A stretch of DNA of 64,000 nucleotides from Rubrivivax sp. (GCA_019635315.1 JAHBZT010000004.1:372001-436000), one strand, 5' to 3'. Positions 46,942-56,572 are shown, numbered from the stretch's first letter. The notes: a model not told the origin generated them from the sequence alone. Program-made: numbers and translations.

Positions 46942-49227
46942 TCCCCATACCTTGTGATGCCCTCCCGCGCCGGCTCCGACGGCCTCGGAGCCTTCAGCTA
47001 CTACGACCACGTCTACCTGCCGGAAGGCCAGAAGGAACTGATCTGGTCGCATGGTGGGCGGCGGTACAAGACCCAGCTGGTGTTCAGGCTCAACGGCAAG
47101 CGCAAGACCGAGGCATTCCTCTTCGAGTCGACCGGCTCCGGTTGGAAGCCGGTGGCCCTCGCCGACGGAACGCCGACCGATGGAAAGGTGGACACCTACG
47201 AGCGCGCCGTCAATGAAATCCTCGGACCGCCCGAGACCTTCTTCACCTCGGTGTTCTCGGCGCAGGGCAAGCGGCCGCTCTCGGCCTACAAGAACGGCGA
47301 GATCAAGACGCTGCTCGCGGACCTGCTCGGCCTCGACGAGGTGCGGGCCGAGGGGGCCCGCACCGGCGAGGTGGTGCGGCTCTTGAAGGCAGGCCTGGCG
47401 GTGATTCGTCAGGAGCAAGGGAAAGCTGCGGATGCGCTCGCGAAGCTGGAGCGTCAGTGGCAGGCAAGCGCGGGCTCGGCGGACAAAGTAGAGGCTGCGC
47501 AAGCCGCCAAACGACAGGCCATGCGCCGCGTCGAGGAAGAGCAAGCCGCCGTGACGCGCCTTGCAGCCGAGGCGCAAGCGGCAGCGGCGACCGAGAAGCG
47601 GCGGGGCGAACTGGCCACGGACCGCGCACGGGCCGTCCGTGAGCATGACCAGGCAACGCGCCGGCTGGAAGAAGAGGGCCAGCGTCTAGCGCGGCGGGCG
47701 ACGGCCATCAACGAGCGCACGGCCTCTCGGCAACGACAGCACGCCGAGCGGCGCGGTCGCCTCGAACGCCAGCGGCAGCAACTGCGCGAGGTCGCCGCTG
47801 GCGCGCAAAGGGTGGCGTGGGCCAGTCGTCGAGTCGATGCCGCTGCGGCGTGCGTCGAGGCCCGCACCGGCCTGCTTCGTGCAGCCCAAGACGATGCGAA
47901 CAAGGTGGAGGCATTGCGGGCTCAGCAGCGGTTGCAGCGGCAGGAACTGCAGGCGATCGACCGCGAAGCCGGCCAGCTCGCGCTGCGGCAGGCCGACCTG
48001 GGACGCCGGTTCGGCCTGGCCGCGCAGGTGCCGTGTGCCGGCACCGATCTACAGGGTCGCTGCCAGCTGCTCGGCGACGCGCGAGAGGCGCAAGCCCTGA
48101 TCCCGTCCGTCGAGGGGCAACTGGCGGCGTTCGGCGAACGCAAGCGCCAGGCGCTGCAGAGCCTGTCCACGATCGGCGTCGAGCTCGAGCGTATCGGTGA
48201 CGCCGCGCAGCGGCGCAACCGCTGCGAGCAGCGGCTCGAAGCATCGCAGGCTCGCCAGAGCAGGCTTGCGCTGCTGGCGGCGAAGGAAGGCGAGGTCAGG
48301 CAGGCGGCGGAGGGCTTGCGGGCCATTGAGGAGGAGCTTTCAGGGCTGCCCGAGGCGGCGGCGTCCGAGACGGAGGAGGAGGCCGCCGAGCGCCGCGAAA
48401 TCGCCGCGGCACAGCAGCGGCTTGCGCAGGAGGGCGAACGCTCCGCGGCGTCGCTGCGCGAGGCGCTCGAACGCATCGACGCTGCGCTGAAGGCGCTCCC
48501 GGTACCCTTCGACGAGACCCGTCTGGCGCAAGCGCGCCGCGCGGCCGAGGAAGCGGCACGGCTTCTACGGCAGGCGGAAGAGGTAGAACTGGCGGCCGTT
48601 CGACTGCACGAGCAGGCCATCGGCCTGCAGAGGCAGCTCGAGGCCGCGCGCGAGCAACAGGCGGCCGCAGACGCGCGGGCCTCGCGTGTGGAGCGGGAAC
48701 TGGGCACGTGGACGCTGCTGGCAAAGTGTCTCAGCAACGACGGCGTGATCGCGCTGGACATCGATGATGCCGGCCCGACGTTCTCTGCACTGGCCAACGA
48801 CCTGCTGCTGGCCTGCTATGGGCCCCGCTTCACGCTGGAAGTGATCACGCAGACCGAGACAGCGAAGGGCGAACTGCGCGAGGACTTCGACATCATCGTA
48901 CACGATGGGCTGCGCGGCGAGGCGAAGAGCCTGAAACTGGTCAGCGGCGGGGAGCGAACTTGGATCAACGAATGCCTGACGCGGGCGATCGCGCTGTACC
49001 TCGCCGGGAACACGGGGCGCCAGTACGGCACGCTCTTTTGCGACGAGGCCGACGGTTCGCTGGACCCTGAGCACAAGCGCATGTTCATGGAGATGAAACG
49101 CGAGGTGCTTCGCCTGGGCAACTACGCGCGCGAGTTCTATGTGTCCCAGACCCCGGAGCTGACCGCGATGGCGGACGCGATCATCGACCTGGACGCGTTG
49201 GCCTGCCACGAAATCGAGGTGGCGTGA
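46942..49227 (+). pseudogene. sbcC-like ATPase, 3' fragment
   Basis: The frame from 46945 reads YLVMPSRAG and continues for about 760 codons: GAFSYYDHVYLPEGQ, two coiled coils flanking the hook-like turn PCAGTDLQGRCQLLGDAR, the signature LKLVSGGERTW, and Walker B GTLFCDEADGSLD. A GTG/ATG at 46954/46957 could start translation, but Walker A is left behind at 34920. A protein made from here could dimerise or bind SbcD yet not hydrolyse ATP. Apart from the insertion there is no other frameshift or stop, so the insertion is probably recent. Confidence 0.85.
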
Positions 49228-49508
49228 TGGATGCAACCGGGACGCACGTTCACGGGCTGCCGCGACTGTGCTTTGTCGTGCTGCCGGGATTGCCCGCCGG
49301 GGGCAACATCGCGATCTGCGTGCGTGGCGAACAGGGCGTGCGATTGACGCGGATGGACATGGGACAGTCGCCGCGGGCGCGCGCGATCGTCCGCGCCTTC
49401 AACGCGTCCCTGGGCATCGGCGCCGCCGCGGAGCGGGCCATGTTGGCCGGATGCCTGTTCGGTTGGGACCAGGAGCGACTCGCCGCCCCAGCGGTTGTGC
49501 TCCACTGA
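49227..49508 (+). CDS. small unknown protein coupled to the sbcC-like gene
   Basis: A 93-residue frame whose ATG overlaps the stop of the sbcC-like gene (TGATG). It has LPRLCFVVLPGLPAGGNIAI and RAIVRAFNASLGIGAAAERA. No family is recognised. Translational coupling suggests a partner of the SbcCD-like system or simple operon neighbours. The transposon-borne sbcC copy has no equivalent downstream. Confidence 0.55.
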   Translation: MDATGTHVHGLPRLCFVVLPGLPAGGNIAICVRGEQGVRLTRMDMGQSPRARAIVRAFNASLGIGAAAERAMLAGCLFGWDQERLAAPAVVLH

Positions 49509-49560
49509 AAGCTTGGGCGGTGAGGGCGGCCGGCAGGGTTCGCCGACGCAGCAGAAGTCC

Positions 49561-49578
49561 CCGGGGAATGAACCCCGG
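49561..49578 (-). promoter_or_regulatory. GC-rich hairpin without a following gene
   Basis: CCGGGG-aatgaa-CCCCGG lies 14 bp past the stop of the small gene 49593-49814. Its loop (GGGGAATG) is like those of the leader hairpins at 50756 and 63847, but no minus-strand start follows, so here it may act as a terminator. Confidence 0.35.
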
Positions 49579-49592
49579 AGACAGCGCGATGG

Positions 49593-49814
49593 TCAGACGT
49601 TGCGGCACGACACCATCGTCAGCAGCCGCTGACGCGGCGAGGCCGCGGCACATGCACGGATCCACAAACCGCACGGACGAGCGAGCGTCAGCAGGAAGCG
49701 GATCTCGTAGCACACGCGCCAATCGTGGTGGCATTGAGCTTCATGGCCGGCGGCGAGCCCGACCTGGGCACGACTATCGGCAGCCGGCATCGAGCCGCAA
49801 TCGATGTTCTCCAT
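49593..49814 (-). CDS. small Cys/His-rich protein of unknown function
   Basis: A 73-residue frame (MENIDCGSMPAADSRAQVGL; HEAQCHHDWRVCYEIRFLL) with AAGGAA nine bases upstream. Six cysteines and several histidines suggest metal binding, but no known pattern is complete. It is the last gene of the minus-strand operon that begins with klcA. A GC-rich palindromic hairpin (49855-49878) lies 40 nt before its start. Confidence 0.5.
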   Translation of the reverse strand: MENIDCGSMPAADSRAQVGLAAGHEAQCHHDWRVCYEIRFLLTLARPCGLWIRACAAASPRQRLLTMVSCRNV

Positions 49815-49854
49815 CGTCCATTCCTTTCGAGCCGCAAACGGGGAGGTCACCGCG

Positions 49855-49878
49855 TGCCCCGGGGCGAAGCCCGGGGCA
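49855..49878 (-). promoter_or_regulatory. palindromic leader hairpin
   Basis: TGCCCCGGG and CCCGGGGCA face each other over a 6-nt loop. The stem ends about 40 nt before the start at 49814 and begins 9 nt after the previous gene's stop. Confidence 0.4.
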
Positions 49879-49887
49879 ACGGGATGC

Positions 49888-50166
49888 TCAGTCGTTGCGG
49901 TAGTTCTCCTGAATCGCAGCGATGCGATCGCTGCAGCCTGCGGCTGCCATGCGTCCCGCCAAGTCGCTCAGGCGCATGGCAATCTCGAGGCGTCTTTCGA
50001 GCTCCTCGCCGACGGCGTCGAGCCACTCGACGTACGTGTCTTCATAGGTCTCGATGAGTGCGGCATGCGTTCTCGCTCGCGTTGTGTCGATGTCGCCTTG
50101 CATTGCCTTCTGCATGTAGAGCAGTCGAGAGACTTCAAACAAGTCCACGCTCGGCCATCGAGCCAC
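49888..50166 (-). CDS. small helical protein downstream of radC
   Basis: A 92-residue frame starting at GTG 50166 (or GTG 50148, [13 protein letters not shown]). It is nearly all helix with a strong acidic/amphipathic pattern ([20 protein letters not shown]). No family is recognised. The start overlaps the 3' end of radC, indicating coupling. Confidence 0.55.
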   Translation of the reverse strand: MARWPSVDLFEVSRLLYMQKAMQGDIDTTRARTHAALIETYEDTYVEWLDAVGEELERRLEIAMRLSDLAGRMAAAGCSDRIAAIQENYRND

Positions 50167-50719
50167 ACACCGAGCCGGCCACCACGAAGTGGTCGACCAG
50201 ACGGACGTCGATCAGGCCCAGCGCAGCCTTGAGCGACTGCGTGAGATGGGTGTCGGCACGCGACGGTTCTGCGATGCCGGATGGGTGCGAATGCGCGCAG
50301 ATCAAGGCTGCCGCGTTGTGATGCAGCGCGTGCCGCACCACCTCGCGCGGATAGACCGAGGTACTCGTGAGCGTTCCCAGGAACAACTCTTCCGTGGCGA
50401 TCACGCGCATGTGGGCATCGAGGAAGATGACGATGAACGATTCGCGCTCGGCGCCGGCAAAGAGGACCTTGAGGAAGTCCTTCACCAACTGCGGGCTATC
50501 GAGCACGCAGCGCCCGGCCATCGACTCAGAAGCAATCCGCACCAGCAGTTCGTGCGCGGCGGCGAGAACATGACGCAGCCGCGTCGTGCGCGTGTCGGCC
50601 GGCTGAGGCAGAAGTTCGACGGCGAGGTCGTCCGAGCAGCGCAGCGGCTCGGCCTCGGTCGCGGGTGGTTCCAGGATGATCGCCTCGAGTTGAAGACGAT
50701 CCAGCAGGGCCAGATTCAT
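50135..50719 (-). CDS. RadC/JAB-domain protein
   Basis: The product is 194 residues. The MPN/JAB motif is complete: [20 protein letters not shown], then [19 protein letters not shown] with HxHPSG and the downstream Asp. The usual N-terminal helix-hairpin-helix of chromosomal RadC is replaced by a short unrelated region. Plasmid-borne RadC proteins of this size are common, and their role is unknown despite the old repair name. Start 50719 was chosen because the earlier part of the frame covers the leader hairpin. Confidence 0.8.
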   Translation of the reverse strand: MNLALLDRLQLEAIILEPPATEAEPLRCSDDLAVELLPQPADTRTTRLRHVLAAAHELLVRIASESMAGRCVLDSPQLVKDFLKVLFAGAERESFIVIFLDAHMRVIATEELFLGTLTSTSVYPREVVRHALHHNAAALICAHSHPSGIAEPSRADTHLTQSLKAALGLIDVRLVDHFVVAGSVCGSMAERGLV

Positions 50720-50755
50720 GATGGCTCTCCGGTCTGAGGTGACGGGGACGCCTCG

Positions 50756-50781
50756 CCCGAGGGGAATGGCGTCCCCTCGGG
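50756..50781 (-). promoter_or_regulatory. GC-rich leader stem-loop before radC
   Basis: CCCGAGGGGA and TCCCCTCGGG form a perfect 10-bp stem with a 6-nt loop. It ends 36 nt before the start codon. The loop side GGGGAATGGCG is shared with the hairpin at 63847. Confidence 0.5.
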
Positions 50782-50825
50782 GGTGGAAAGGCCGCGCGGC
50801 GCCCAAGGGTCGCGCGGGGTGTCTG

Positions 50826-51044
50826 CTACACGTGGTAGTGCTGTCGCACGTACCGGCGCCGCGTGCAGTACGGCGCGCCTTTGGTGATGTCGAGCGGCGC
50901 CAAGTGGATCAACTGGCGCAGCGCGGCGATGCGCAGCAACGGCGGATACCGGTTCTCCCGAACGATCGGCACCAGCTCATGGATGGTGTAGCGGCGCAGG
51001 CCGATGACCAGGTTGGCGAGTCGATTCAGGCGATGGGTCAGCAT
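50826..51044 (-). CDS. small basic protein between klcA and radC
   Basis: A 72-residue frame, Arg- and Leu-rich ([34 protein letters not shown]), with 12 bp between it and klcA. No family is recognised. The basic character would fit nucleic-acid binding. Confidence 0.5.
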   Translation of the reverse strand: MLTHRLNRLANLVIGLRRYTIHELVPIVRENRYPPLLRIAALRQLIHLAPLDITKGAPYCTRRRYVRQHYHV

Positions 51045-51056
51045 GATCGCCTCCGC

Positions 51057-51509
51057 CTAATCGAGCGCGCGCCGGATCGCGATCTGGTCGGGATGGTGGC
51101 TGATGTAGTCGAGCAGTTGCTCGTACTTCTCGCCGAGCTTGTCGTGCCCCTGCCAGATCAGCCCGTTCAGGGCGAACGCCGTGGCGATGACGCCGGCGGC
51201 GTCGGCGCTAACGCGGCCATCGAAGCCGTTGCCCTCGACGCACACGTCGAAGAACTCCGCGCCGCATGGAACCATGTAGGCGCCGCCGTTGGACAGCTCG
51301 ACGAAGTTCCAGTACCCGCCGATGTACGTGGGGCACAGGCGCGCCATCCAGGCGAAGACGGCCGTCTCCACCTTGAGCATCGCCGTCACACCGAACTTGG
51401 ACGGCAGGAACTCCATGCGACGCCCCTCGGGCACGATGCTGGCGACCACGGCGCCGCGGCTGTCGTCGGCCACCGAGGAGTGGAGGGTGATCTCTTGTTC
51501 GTGGGACAT
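51057..51509 (-). CDS. klcA: antirestriction protein KlcA/ArdB
   Basis: The product is 150 residues. It matches ArdB/KlcA throughout: RRMEFLPSKFGVTAMLKVET, AWMARLCPTYIGGYWNFVEL, SNGGAYMVPCG, GNGFDGRVSADAAGVIATAF, and an end HHPDQIAIRRALD. Such proteins protect incoming plasmids from type I restriction in vivo, early after conjugation. Start 51509 has AAGGAAAG upstream. A leader hairpin (51543-51576) ends 33 nt before the start and repeat copy 3 lies about 200 bp upstream. Confidence 0.92.
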   Translation of the reverse strand: MSHEQEITLHSSVADDSRGAVVASIVPEGRRMEFLPSKFGVTAMLKVETAVFAWMARLCPTYIGGYWNFVELSNGGAYMVPCGAEFFDVCVEGNGFDGRVSADAAGVIATAFALNGLIWQGHDKLGEKYEQLLDYISHHPDQIAIRRALD

Positions 51510-51542
51510 GACGCTTTCCTTCCAAGCGCATGAGCACGAGCG

Positions 51543-51576
51543 ACCCCCTGCTCGGGAGATGGCCCGAACTCGGGGT
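51543..51576 (-). promoter_or_regulatory. leader stem-loop before klcA
   Basis: Two nested stems, ACCCC/GGGGGT outside and TCGGG/CCCGA inside, with a 6-nt loop, ending 33 nt before the klcA start. Confidence 0.4.
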
Positions 51577-51709
51577 TGATGACGCGCAGGCATGGGCCTG
51601 CGTCTACGGCCGCTCAGGGGCGGCAACGACGGGCCAGAGGCTGCGTTGGTGGCTGTCGGCGGATGCCGACGGAGGGACTCAAAGGCCCCTCGAAGCGGGG
51701 AGGATGCGG

Positions 51710-51860
51710 GTGCGGGTCACGACCGCTAACGCCGCTGCGACTGCAGCGGATGCCTCCTCTTGCGAGGTCGGACCCTGAAGGGTCACAGGTCGAAGGTCAG
51801 TATGGCACCAGGGCGCGGCGAAGTGCAATGGCTGCACGCGACCGTCGCATGCACATCGGT
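51710..51860 (-). repeat. copy 3 of the bipartite structured intergenic element
   Basis: The gap 51510-52034 between klcA and the PRTRC parB has no gene. First block 51710-51731 is identical to copies 1 and 2; second block 51843-51860 differs at one base (ACATCGGT). The hairpin after the first block is CCGCTGC(4 nt)GCAGCGG, again different in sequence but in the same place; a second one, GACCCT-ga-AGGGTC, follows. Read on the minus strand it is about 200 bp upstream of klcA; on the plus strand it is 175 bp before parB. Confidence 0.7.
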
Positions 51861-52034
51861 GCCAGTGCCCTCGCGTCCGAGGAATCGACGCCTGCCTTGA
51901 AGGCGGCGCCGTCGCGTGGACGATCGCACGCCACCACGCTGTCGGCCTTTGCCGCGGACTGCGGACTTGAGTTCCATGAGGACCGCGAGAGCATGAGTTC
52001 GCGCCATCAGTCGGCGCGTCTCACAGGAGGCTAG

Positions 52035-53834
52035 ATGCAAGATCAAGTGCAACCGACGCTGAAGGTCCGCCAGATCGTGTCGGGGCCGAACCACCGGACG
52101 TACTACGACCCGCGGAAGATGGTCGAACTCGAAGAGGGTCTGCTCGCGGCGGGGCGTGTCACGCAACCGATCCAGGTGCGGCCCCATCCGACCCGAGAGA
52201 GCGCCTGGGAAATCATTGCCGGCGAGCGCCGCTGGCGGGCCGCGGGCAAGCTGTTCGGGGACGACTACGACATGCCGGTCGTGATCTCGGATGCCACCGA
52301 CGCAGAGGTCCGGGCCTTGGGCATCATCGAGAACCACTATCGCGACGACCCGAGCGACGTGGAGCAGGCGCGCGGCGCGGCTGACCTGCTGCAGTTCAAC
52401 CGCGGCGACAAGGAGCAGACGGCCAAGCAGCTCGGCTGGGGCGTCGAGACGCTGGAGCGGCGGCTGCTGCTGCTGAACTGCGCGGCGGACGTGCAGGCCG
52501 CACTGATCGAGCGTCGCATCAAGCTCGGCCACGCCGAATTGCTGGCCGGCCTGCCACAGGATCGGCAGGTCAAGGTGCTCGCCGGCGTGCTGGAGCACAA
52601 GGTGCCGGTCGAGGTGCTCAAGAAGCAACTCGGGCAGTTTGCCAAGCGGCTGGCCGACGCGATCTTCGACACCGCACAGTGCGTCGGGTGCCCGCACAAC
52701 TCCGCACAGCAGGCGGCATTGTTCGACGAGACGATCGGGGAGGGCTTCTGTCAGCACCCCACGCATTTCGACGAACTGACGATGGCGGCTCTCGAAGCGA
52801 AGGCTGTGCCGCTGCGCGAGCAGTTCCCGGTCGTTCGCATCGTGGGCGCGTCCGATGCGTTCGTGCCGCTGCCGGTCGGCCCGGACGGCGAGTTGGGCGT
52901 CGGGACGGAACAGTACGCTGATTGCAAGGCTTGCGCGAACTTCGGCTGCAGCGTGTCGGCCGTTCCCGGATCGTATGGGCGCGTGGACGAGTCGCTCTGC
53001 TTCGATGCGCAGTGCCATTCGACCAAGGTTGCCGAGAGGCGACGGGCCGAGCGCGAGGCGGCCAAGGCAGCCACGGCGACGAGCGACACGAGCGAGGGTC
53101 CACGCAGTGCTCCGGCGCAGCGCGACACGCCTACGCCTGCCGCGAAGGCCCAAGCCAAGCACACGAGCAGTCAGACGCCTGCGCGAGTGGCGCAGTACCG
53201 CACCGAACGCTGGCGGACCTGGGTGGCAAACCGCCTCATGGCGGACCCGTCGCGCAACCATCGGGTGCTCGCTGCGCTGATCGCGTCGAGCAGCATGCTG
53301 GCGTTCAACCCCCTGAAGTTCACCGAGGCGGCGTCCAAGCTGGCCAAGCCGGCGAAGTTCGGCACCAACAGCTTCAAGGGGGCGCTGGAGTTAGCGGACG
53401 CCTTCGAGGGGTCGAAGCTGCCGGCCGTCGTGCAGGCAGTGACCGCTTCTGCCGCCTACGGCGTCAGCCAGTCCGACCTCGAAGTCCTGCTGAACTACCT
53501 CGAAGTGGACGAGGCGCGGCACTTCAAGTTGTGCGCAGAGTACCTGGAACTACTGACGGTGAGCGAACTGGCAAGCCTTGCCGACGAACTCAAGCTGCGC
53601 AAGGCGATGGGGGACTCGGCGTTCAAGAAGGCGCGGGCGGGGACCAAGGCGAAATTCATCGAAGCGCTGCTGAACGTCGCGGGCTTCGAGTACGGCGGAG
53701 CGGTGCCCAAGGCCCTGCGCTATCCGCGCCGCAAATACCGCTTTTGCAGTGACGGCAGCTCGACGGCGAATGGCGCGCCAACGCCGGCGGTAGCGCAGAG
53801 CGACAGCGCCGATGCCGTCGAGGACGCTGCCTAG
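52035..53834 (+). CDS. PRTRC system ParB family protein
   Basis: The product is 599 residues. Residues 8-110 form the ParB N-terminal (nuclease-like) domain with IQVRPHPTRESAWEIIAGER followed by RW and GIIENHYRDDPSDVEQARG. The helix-turn-helix region follows (EQTAKQLGWGVETLERRL). Cysteine pairs (QCVGCPHNSAQQ; DCKACANFGCS) distinguish the PRTRC type from partition ParB. A low-complexity linker leads to a helical C-terminus. It is the first gene of the PRTRC cassette, preceded by AGGAGG. No ParA is adjacent, so classical partition is not implied. Confidence 0.9.
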   Translation: MQDQVQPTLKVRQIVSGPNHRTYYDPRKMVELEEGLLAAGRVTQPIQVRPHPTRESAWEIIAGERRWRAAGKLFGDDYDMPVVISDATDAEVRALGIIENHYRDDPSDVEQARGAADLLQFNRGDKEQTAKQLGWGVETLERRLLLLNCAADVQAALIERRIKLGHAELLAGLPQDRQVKVLAGVLEHKVPVEVLKKQLGQFAKRLADAIFDTAQCVGCPHNSAQQAALFDETIGEGFCQHPTHFDELTMAALEAKAVPLREQFPVVRIVGASDAFVPLPVGPDGELGVGTEQYADCKACANFGCSVSAVPGSYGRVDESLCFDAQCHSTKVAERRRAEREAAKAATATSDTSEGPRSAPAQRDTPTPAAKAQAKHTSSQTPARVAQYRTERWRTWVANRLMADPSRNHRVLAALIASSSMLAFNPLKFTEAASKLAKPAKFGTNSFKGALELADAFEGSKLPAVVQAVTASAAYGVSQSDLEVLLNYLEVDEARHFKLCAEYLELLTVSELASLADELKLRKAMGDSAFKKARAGTKAKFIEALLNVAGFEYGGAVPKALRYPRRKYRFCSDGSSTANGAPTPAVAQSDSADAVEDAA

Positions 53835-53842
53835 ACAACGCG

Positions 53843-53878
53843 GGGGTGCCTCATACGATGGATTTCAGAGGGCACCCC
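53843..53878 (+). promoter_or_regulatory. leader hairpin between parB and PRTRC protein E
   Basis: GGGGTGCC and GGCACCCC form a perfect 8-bp stem around a 20-nt loop, 20 nt before the start of protein E. Confidence 0.4.
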
Positions 53879-53898
53879 TCATCACGGAGATACCCACC

Positions 53899-54384
53899 AT
53901 GTCCATGTTCAAGGAGCTATACGAACTCGCGCTCGGCGCGACGCTGACGCTCACCATCAGCGCCGACGAGAAGAAGGGCCGGATGACGGTGAACGTCATC
54001 CCCAAGCCGCGCGCCGATGCCGGCGAGCCGGCACTGTCGACGCCGCTAGTCCTGACCGCGACGCCCGAGGAGTTCGACGCGGACTTCGTCACGGTACTCG
54101 CCGGCTATCGTGCGTCGCACGCCAGCCTGGTACAGCAAGCCCAGGTGACGCAGGAGCTTCTCGATGCGGCCAAGGCGGCATCGGCCAAGAAGGCGACGGG
54201 TGCGGTCGCGAAGGCGCAGACCAAGTCGGCTCCGCCCGCCCCTGCGGCAAAGCGCGCCATCGGCCGCGCGCCGGCGAGCGAGCCCGACGCCGGCGACGAG
54301 GATGCGGGCCGCGGCGACGACGAGGCAGACGCCTCGGCATCCACGCCGGCTGCGTCGAACACCGAACCTCAACTCTTCGGCTGA
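53899..54384 (+). CDS. PRTRC system protein E
   Basis: The product is 161 residues. The N-terminal 90 residues match protein E: MSMFKELYELALGATLTLTI, MTVNVIPKPR, and LTATPEEFDADFVTVLAGYR. The rest is an Ala/Lys/Asp-rich tail, which is usual for the family and may bind DNA or other cassette proteins. It is placed between ParB and protein C as in other PRTRC cassettes. Confidence 0.88.
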   Translation: MSMFKELYELALGATLTLTISADEKKGRMTVNVIPKPRADAGEPALSTPLVLTATPEEFDADFVTVLAGYRASHASLVQQAQVTQELLDAAKAASAKKATGAVAKAQTKSAPPAPAAKRAIGRAPASEPDAGDEDAGRGDDEADASASTPAASNTEPQLFG

Positions 54385-54395
54385 GGAGCACCCGC

Positions 54396-54602
54396 ATGTC
54401 CATCGAAGTTCAGACCATCACGCGCCGCTACCTCTACAACGGCATGACGCTGCCCGACATCCCGGGCCACGAGCCCAAGGAAGTGCGCGACGTGTACAGC
54501 GCGCAGTTCCCCGAACTCCTGAGCGCAGACATCGAAGTCGGCGAGATCAGCGATGGTGTCCAGGAAATCACCTTCAAGCGCGCGGTCGGCGTCAAAGGCT
54601 GA
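54396..54602 (+). CDS. PRTRC system protein C
   Basis: The product is 68 residues and matches protein C over its full length: YLYNGMTLPDIPGHEPKEVR, VYSAQFPELLSADIEV, GVQEITFKRAVGVKG. Its small beta-rich fold resembles a ubiquitin-like protein. Together with ThiF (E1-like) and protein A (JAB-like), the cassette looks like a prokaryotic ubiquitin-type conjugation set; this is inference from the families. Confidence 0.9.
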   Translation: MSIEVQTITRRYLYNGMTLPDIPGHEPKEVRDVYSAQFPELLSADIEVGEISDGVQEITFKRAVGVKG

Positions 54603-54819
54603 CCCCACGGCGCGCTTTCGTGCCGCGCTGGAGGCCTCGGCCCAACGCGATCCGCGAGGCCTTCAGCAGGCCCTGCAGAAGGCCCTCGCATCCAAGCAGT
54701 CACAGCAGTGCGCGAAGGCGCTGCTGCGTGCTGCCGAAACGGCCGCACGGCGCTGCCACGACGGCCACCGGCCCGATCGCCTCACCGCACCATCCGACGC
54801 GCTGCCACCGCTGCCATGA
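54553..54819 (+). CDS. small helical protein coupled to PRTRC protein F
   Basis: An 88-codon frame overlaps the end of protein C by 50 bp and its TGA overlaps the ATG of protein F (ATGA at 54816). The helix-rich part reads LEASAQRDPRGLQQALQKAL. The coupling at the 3' end supports a real gene, although the 5' start inside protein C is not certain. It is not part of the usual seven-gene PRTRC list. Confidence 0.5.
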   Translation: MVSRKSPSSARSASKADPTARFRAALEASAQRDPRGLQQALQKALASKQSQQCAKALLRAAETAARRCHDGHRPDRLTAPSDALPPLP

Positions 54820-55418
54820 ACTCGATGTTCCACATCCCCGCGCTATGCGACTCAATCCCCGCCGAACTGGTGCCGGCCACCGGGCACGACTACGCCCTAT
54901 CGCTCGCCCGCTGTTTGCTGGACGCCCGCGTGATACATGGCGACGTTCATCCGCGGCGTGCGAGGGAGCCATTGGCGACCAGCCAGACTTTCCTGCAGCA
55001 GTGGGTGCGCGATCGGCTCCAGGGGCCGCAGTGCCTCGTTCCGTGTTTCAGGCTGGTGCTCGAGGGCGCGTCGGATGCCTCGACCTGCATGCGGACCCGG
55101 CAAGCGGGCGAAGCGACGATCGTCTGGTTCACCGAATGCAGCGCCTTCGCTGTGGGGGAGGCGCTGGAACGCCTGGAGGGTGTCCATCCGCTGCTGGGCG
55201 CCACGGTGCTGTCAGTGATCGACAAGACCAACATGAGCCTGATCCCGACGTTCACGCCGTGGGACACCCTGGGCACGGCCCAGGAGTACTACTGGTACGG
55301 CGAGCGCGACGAGTCCGTCGCGCTGGACGAACAGTGCGGCGACGATCCCGGCATGCGCGCGACCATGCGGCAAGAAGTGGTGACGCGCGAGAAGATCGAC
55401 GCCGCCTTCCCCGAGTAG
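54816..55418 (+). CDS. PRTRC system protein F
   Basis: The product is 200 residues. It has the family's late block (LIPTFTPWDTLGTAQEYYWY; VVTREKIDAAFPE) and a Cys-containing centre (WFTECSAFAVGEALERLE). No enzymatic motif is known for this family. Start 54816 is set by the overlap with the preceding ORF. Confidence 0.85.
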   Translation: MNSMFHIPALCDSIPAELVPATGHDYALSLARCLLDARVIHGDVHPRRAREPLATSQTFLQQWVRDRLQGPQCLVPCFRLVLEGASDASTCMRTRQAGEATIVWFTECSAFAVGEALERLEGVHPLLGATVLSVIDKTNMSLIPTFTPWDTLGTAQEYYWYGERDESVALDEQCGDDPGMRATMRQEVVTREKIDAAFPE

Positions 55419-55463
55419 GCCACGCAGTGGCCCGGGACACGCAAGCGCCTGACGCGACGAGCG

Positions 55464-55841
55464 ATGCAACGCATCGCCGCAGAAGCTCGCAGCGCGCGTG
55501 TCCGCCGCGTCGCCGAAGACGCACTTGCGCTGGACCGCCTTGATCTGGACGACGCATTCAGGCCGAACGCGGACGGGTGGTTCGTCGGCTATGGCGCGGT
55601 GCTCACGTGGCGTCCCGGGGACATCGGGGTGCGCGTCTTCGACGACTTCGCGAACGACGCCGTGCAGGGGGACTACTGCGACTGGATGGGAGAGTTCTCG
55701 TTCGACATCGGCGAGCCGCAGGCGTTGAGCGAGTGGTTGCGGGCAATGGAGGTTCGCTTCGAAGGCATGCGCCGGCTCGACGCCTTGATCCACGAGTTGT
55801 CCACCGGAGACTGGCGTCGAGTACCGAAAGGGTTCCGATGA
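55464..55841 (+). CDS. unknown protein coupled to PRTRC protein B
   Basis: The product is 125 residues with alpha-beta character (GYGAVLTWRPGDIGVRVFDD). Its TGA overlaps the ATG of protein B (ATGA at 55838). No family is recognised. It is the second extra gene inside this PRTRC cassette. Confidence 0.6.
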   Translation: MQRIAAEARSARVRRVAEDALALDRLDLDDAFRPNADGWFVGYGAVLTWRPGDIGVRVFDDFANDAVQGDYCDWMGEFSFDIGEPQALSEWLRAMEVRFEGMRRLDALIHELSTGDWRRVPKGFR

Positions 55842-56572
55842 GCAACGAAGTGAAGTTCGAAGTGGTCGCCGGTCGAGAGACGCCGCTCACGCTGCGCGCG
55901 GCGATTCTGCTTTACCGCGGCGGAAACGACGCCGCGTTCGCAACGATCCACGACATCGGCATGAAGGGGAAGACGCCGCTGATCCTGGAAGGCAAGGCGC
56001 TGACTCCGGGCGCAGCGATCCAGCTCGCGCTGGACCTCGCGAAGAACGCGAACCGCGGTGGCTTCATCCCGCAGTGCCTGCTGTACATGGACGGCGACAC
56101 CATGGCGTGGTGGGTGCCGCCGGCCAAGCGGCACGTGGCGTTCCGATCGCCTGAGCTCGGCGCCGCCGAGCGCGGCGAGGCTGTGCCCCATCCGGGCCTG
56201 GTCTTCAAGGTCGACGGCATGCGCCGCTGGTACGTGTGGGCTGTGCTCGGCACCGACCGGCCTTCGGAGGGCACGCCGCTGTACCAGGCGCCGTACTTCA
56301 ACGTCTACTCCGACGGCGGCATCTGCACCGGCAATGTCTCGCTTCCGGAGGGGACGACGGCCGAGCGCATCGATGCCTGGAACCGGGCCTTCTTCGGTTC
56401 GTTCTTCACGCACCCCAACGTCCACGGCAAGCTCGTGACCTACCGGGGCGGTGCCTACGGGTTCTGGCGCGACATGCTCGACGGCCGTCACGCGGAGTTC
56501 CCCGAGCGCGTGCTGGTGCCCACGAAGCGCACGCTCGCAGAGGTGCTGTGCCACCGGGAGTCGGCGCGATGA
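55838..56572 (+). CDS. PRTRC system protein B
   Basis: The product is 244 residues and matches protein B: EVVAGRETPLTLRAAILLYR, LLYMDGDTMAWWVPPAKRHV, and LYQAPYFNVYSDGGICTGNV, ending in FPERVLVPTKRTLAEVL. Its function is unknown. It overlaps the previous ORF and protein A by 4 bp each. Confidence 0.9.
   Translation: MSNEVKFEVVAGRETPLTLRAAILLYRGGNDAAFATIHDIGMKGKTPLILEGKALTPGAAIQLALDLAKNANRGGFIPQCLLYMDGDTMAWWVPPAKRHVAFRSPELGAAERGEAVPHPGLVFKVDGMRRWYVWAVLGTDRPSEGTPLYQAPYFNVYSDGGICTGNVSLPEGTTAERIDAWNRAFFGSFFTHPNVHGKLVTYRGGAYGFWRDMLDGRHAEFPERVLVPTKRTLAEVLCHRESAR

Noticed and set aside
52035-53834. Interpretation as a classical plasmid partition locus.
   Set aside because: There is no ParA next to the ParB-like gene and the gene order is that of the PRTRC cassette.
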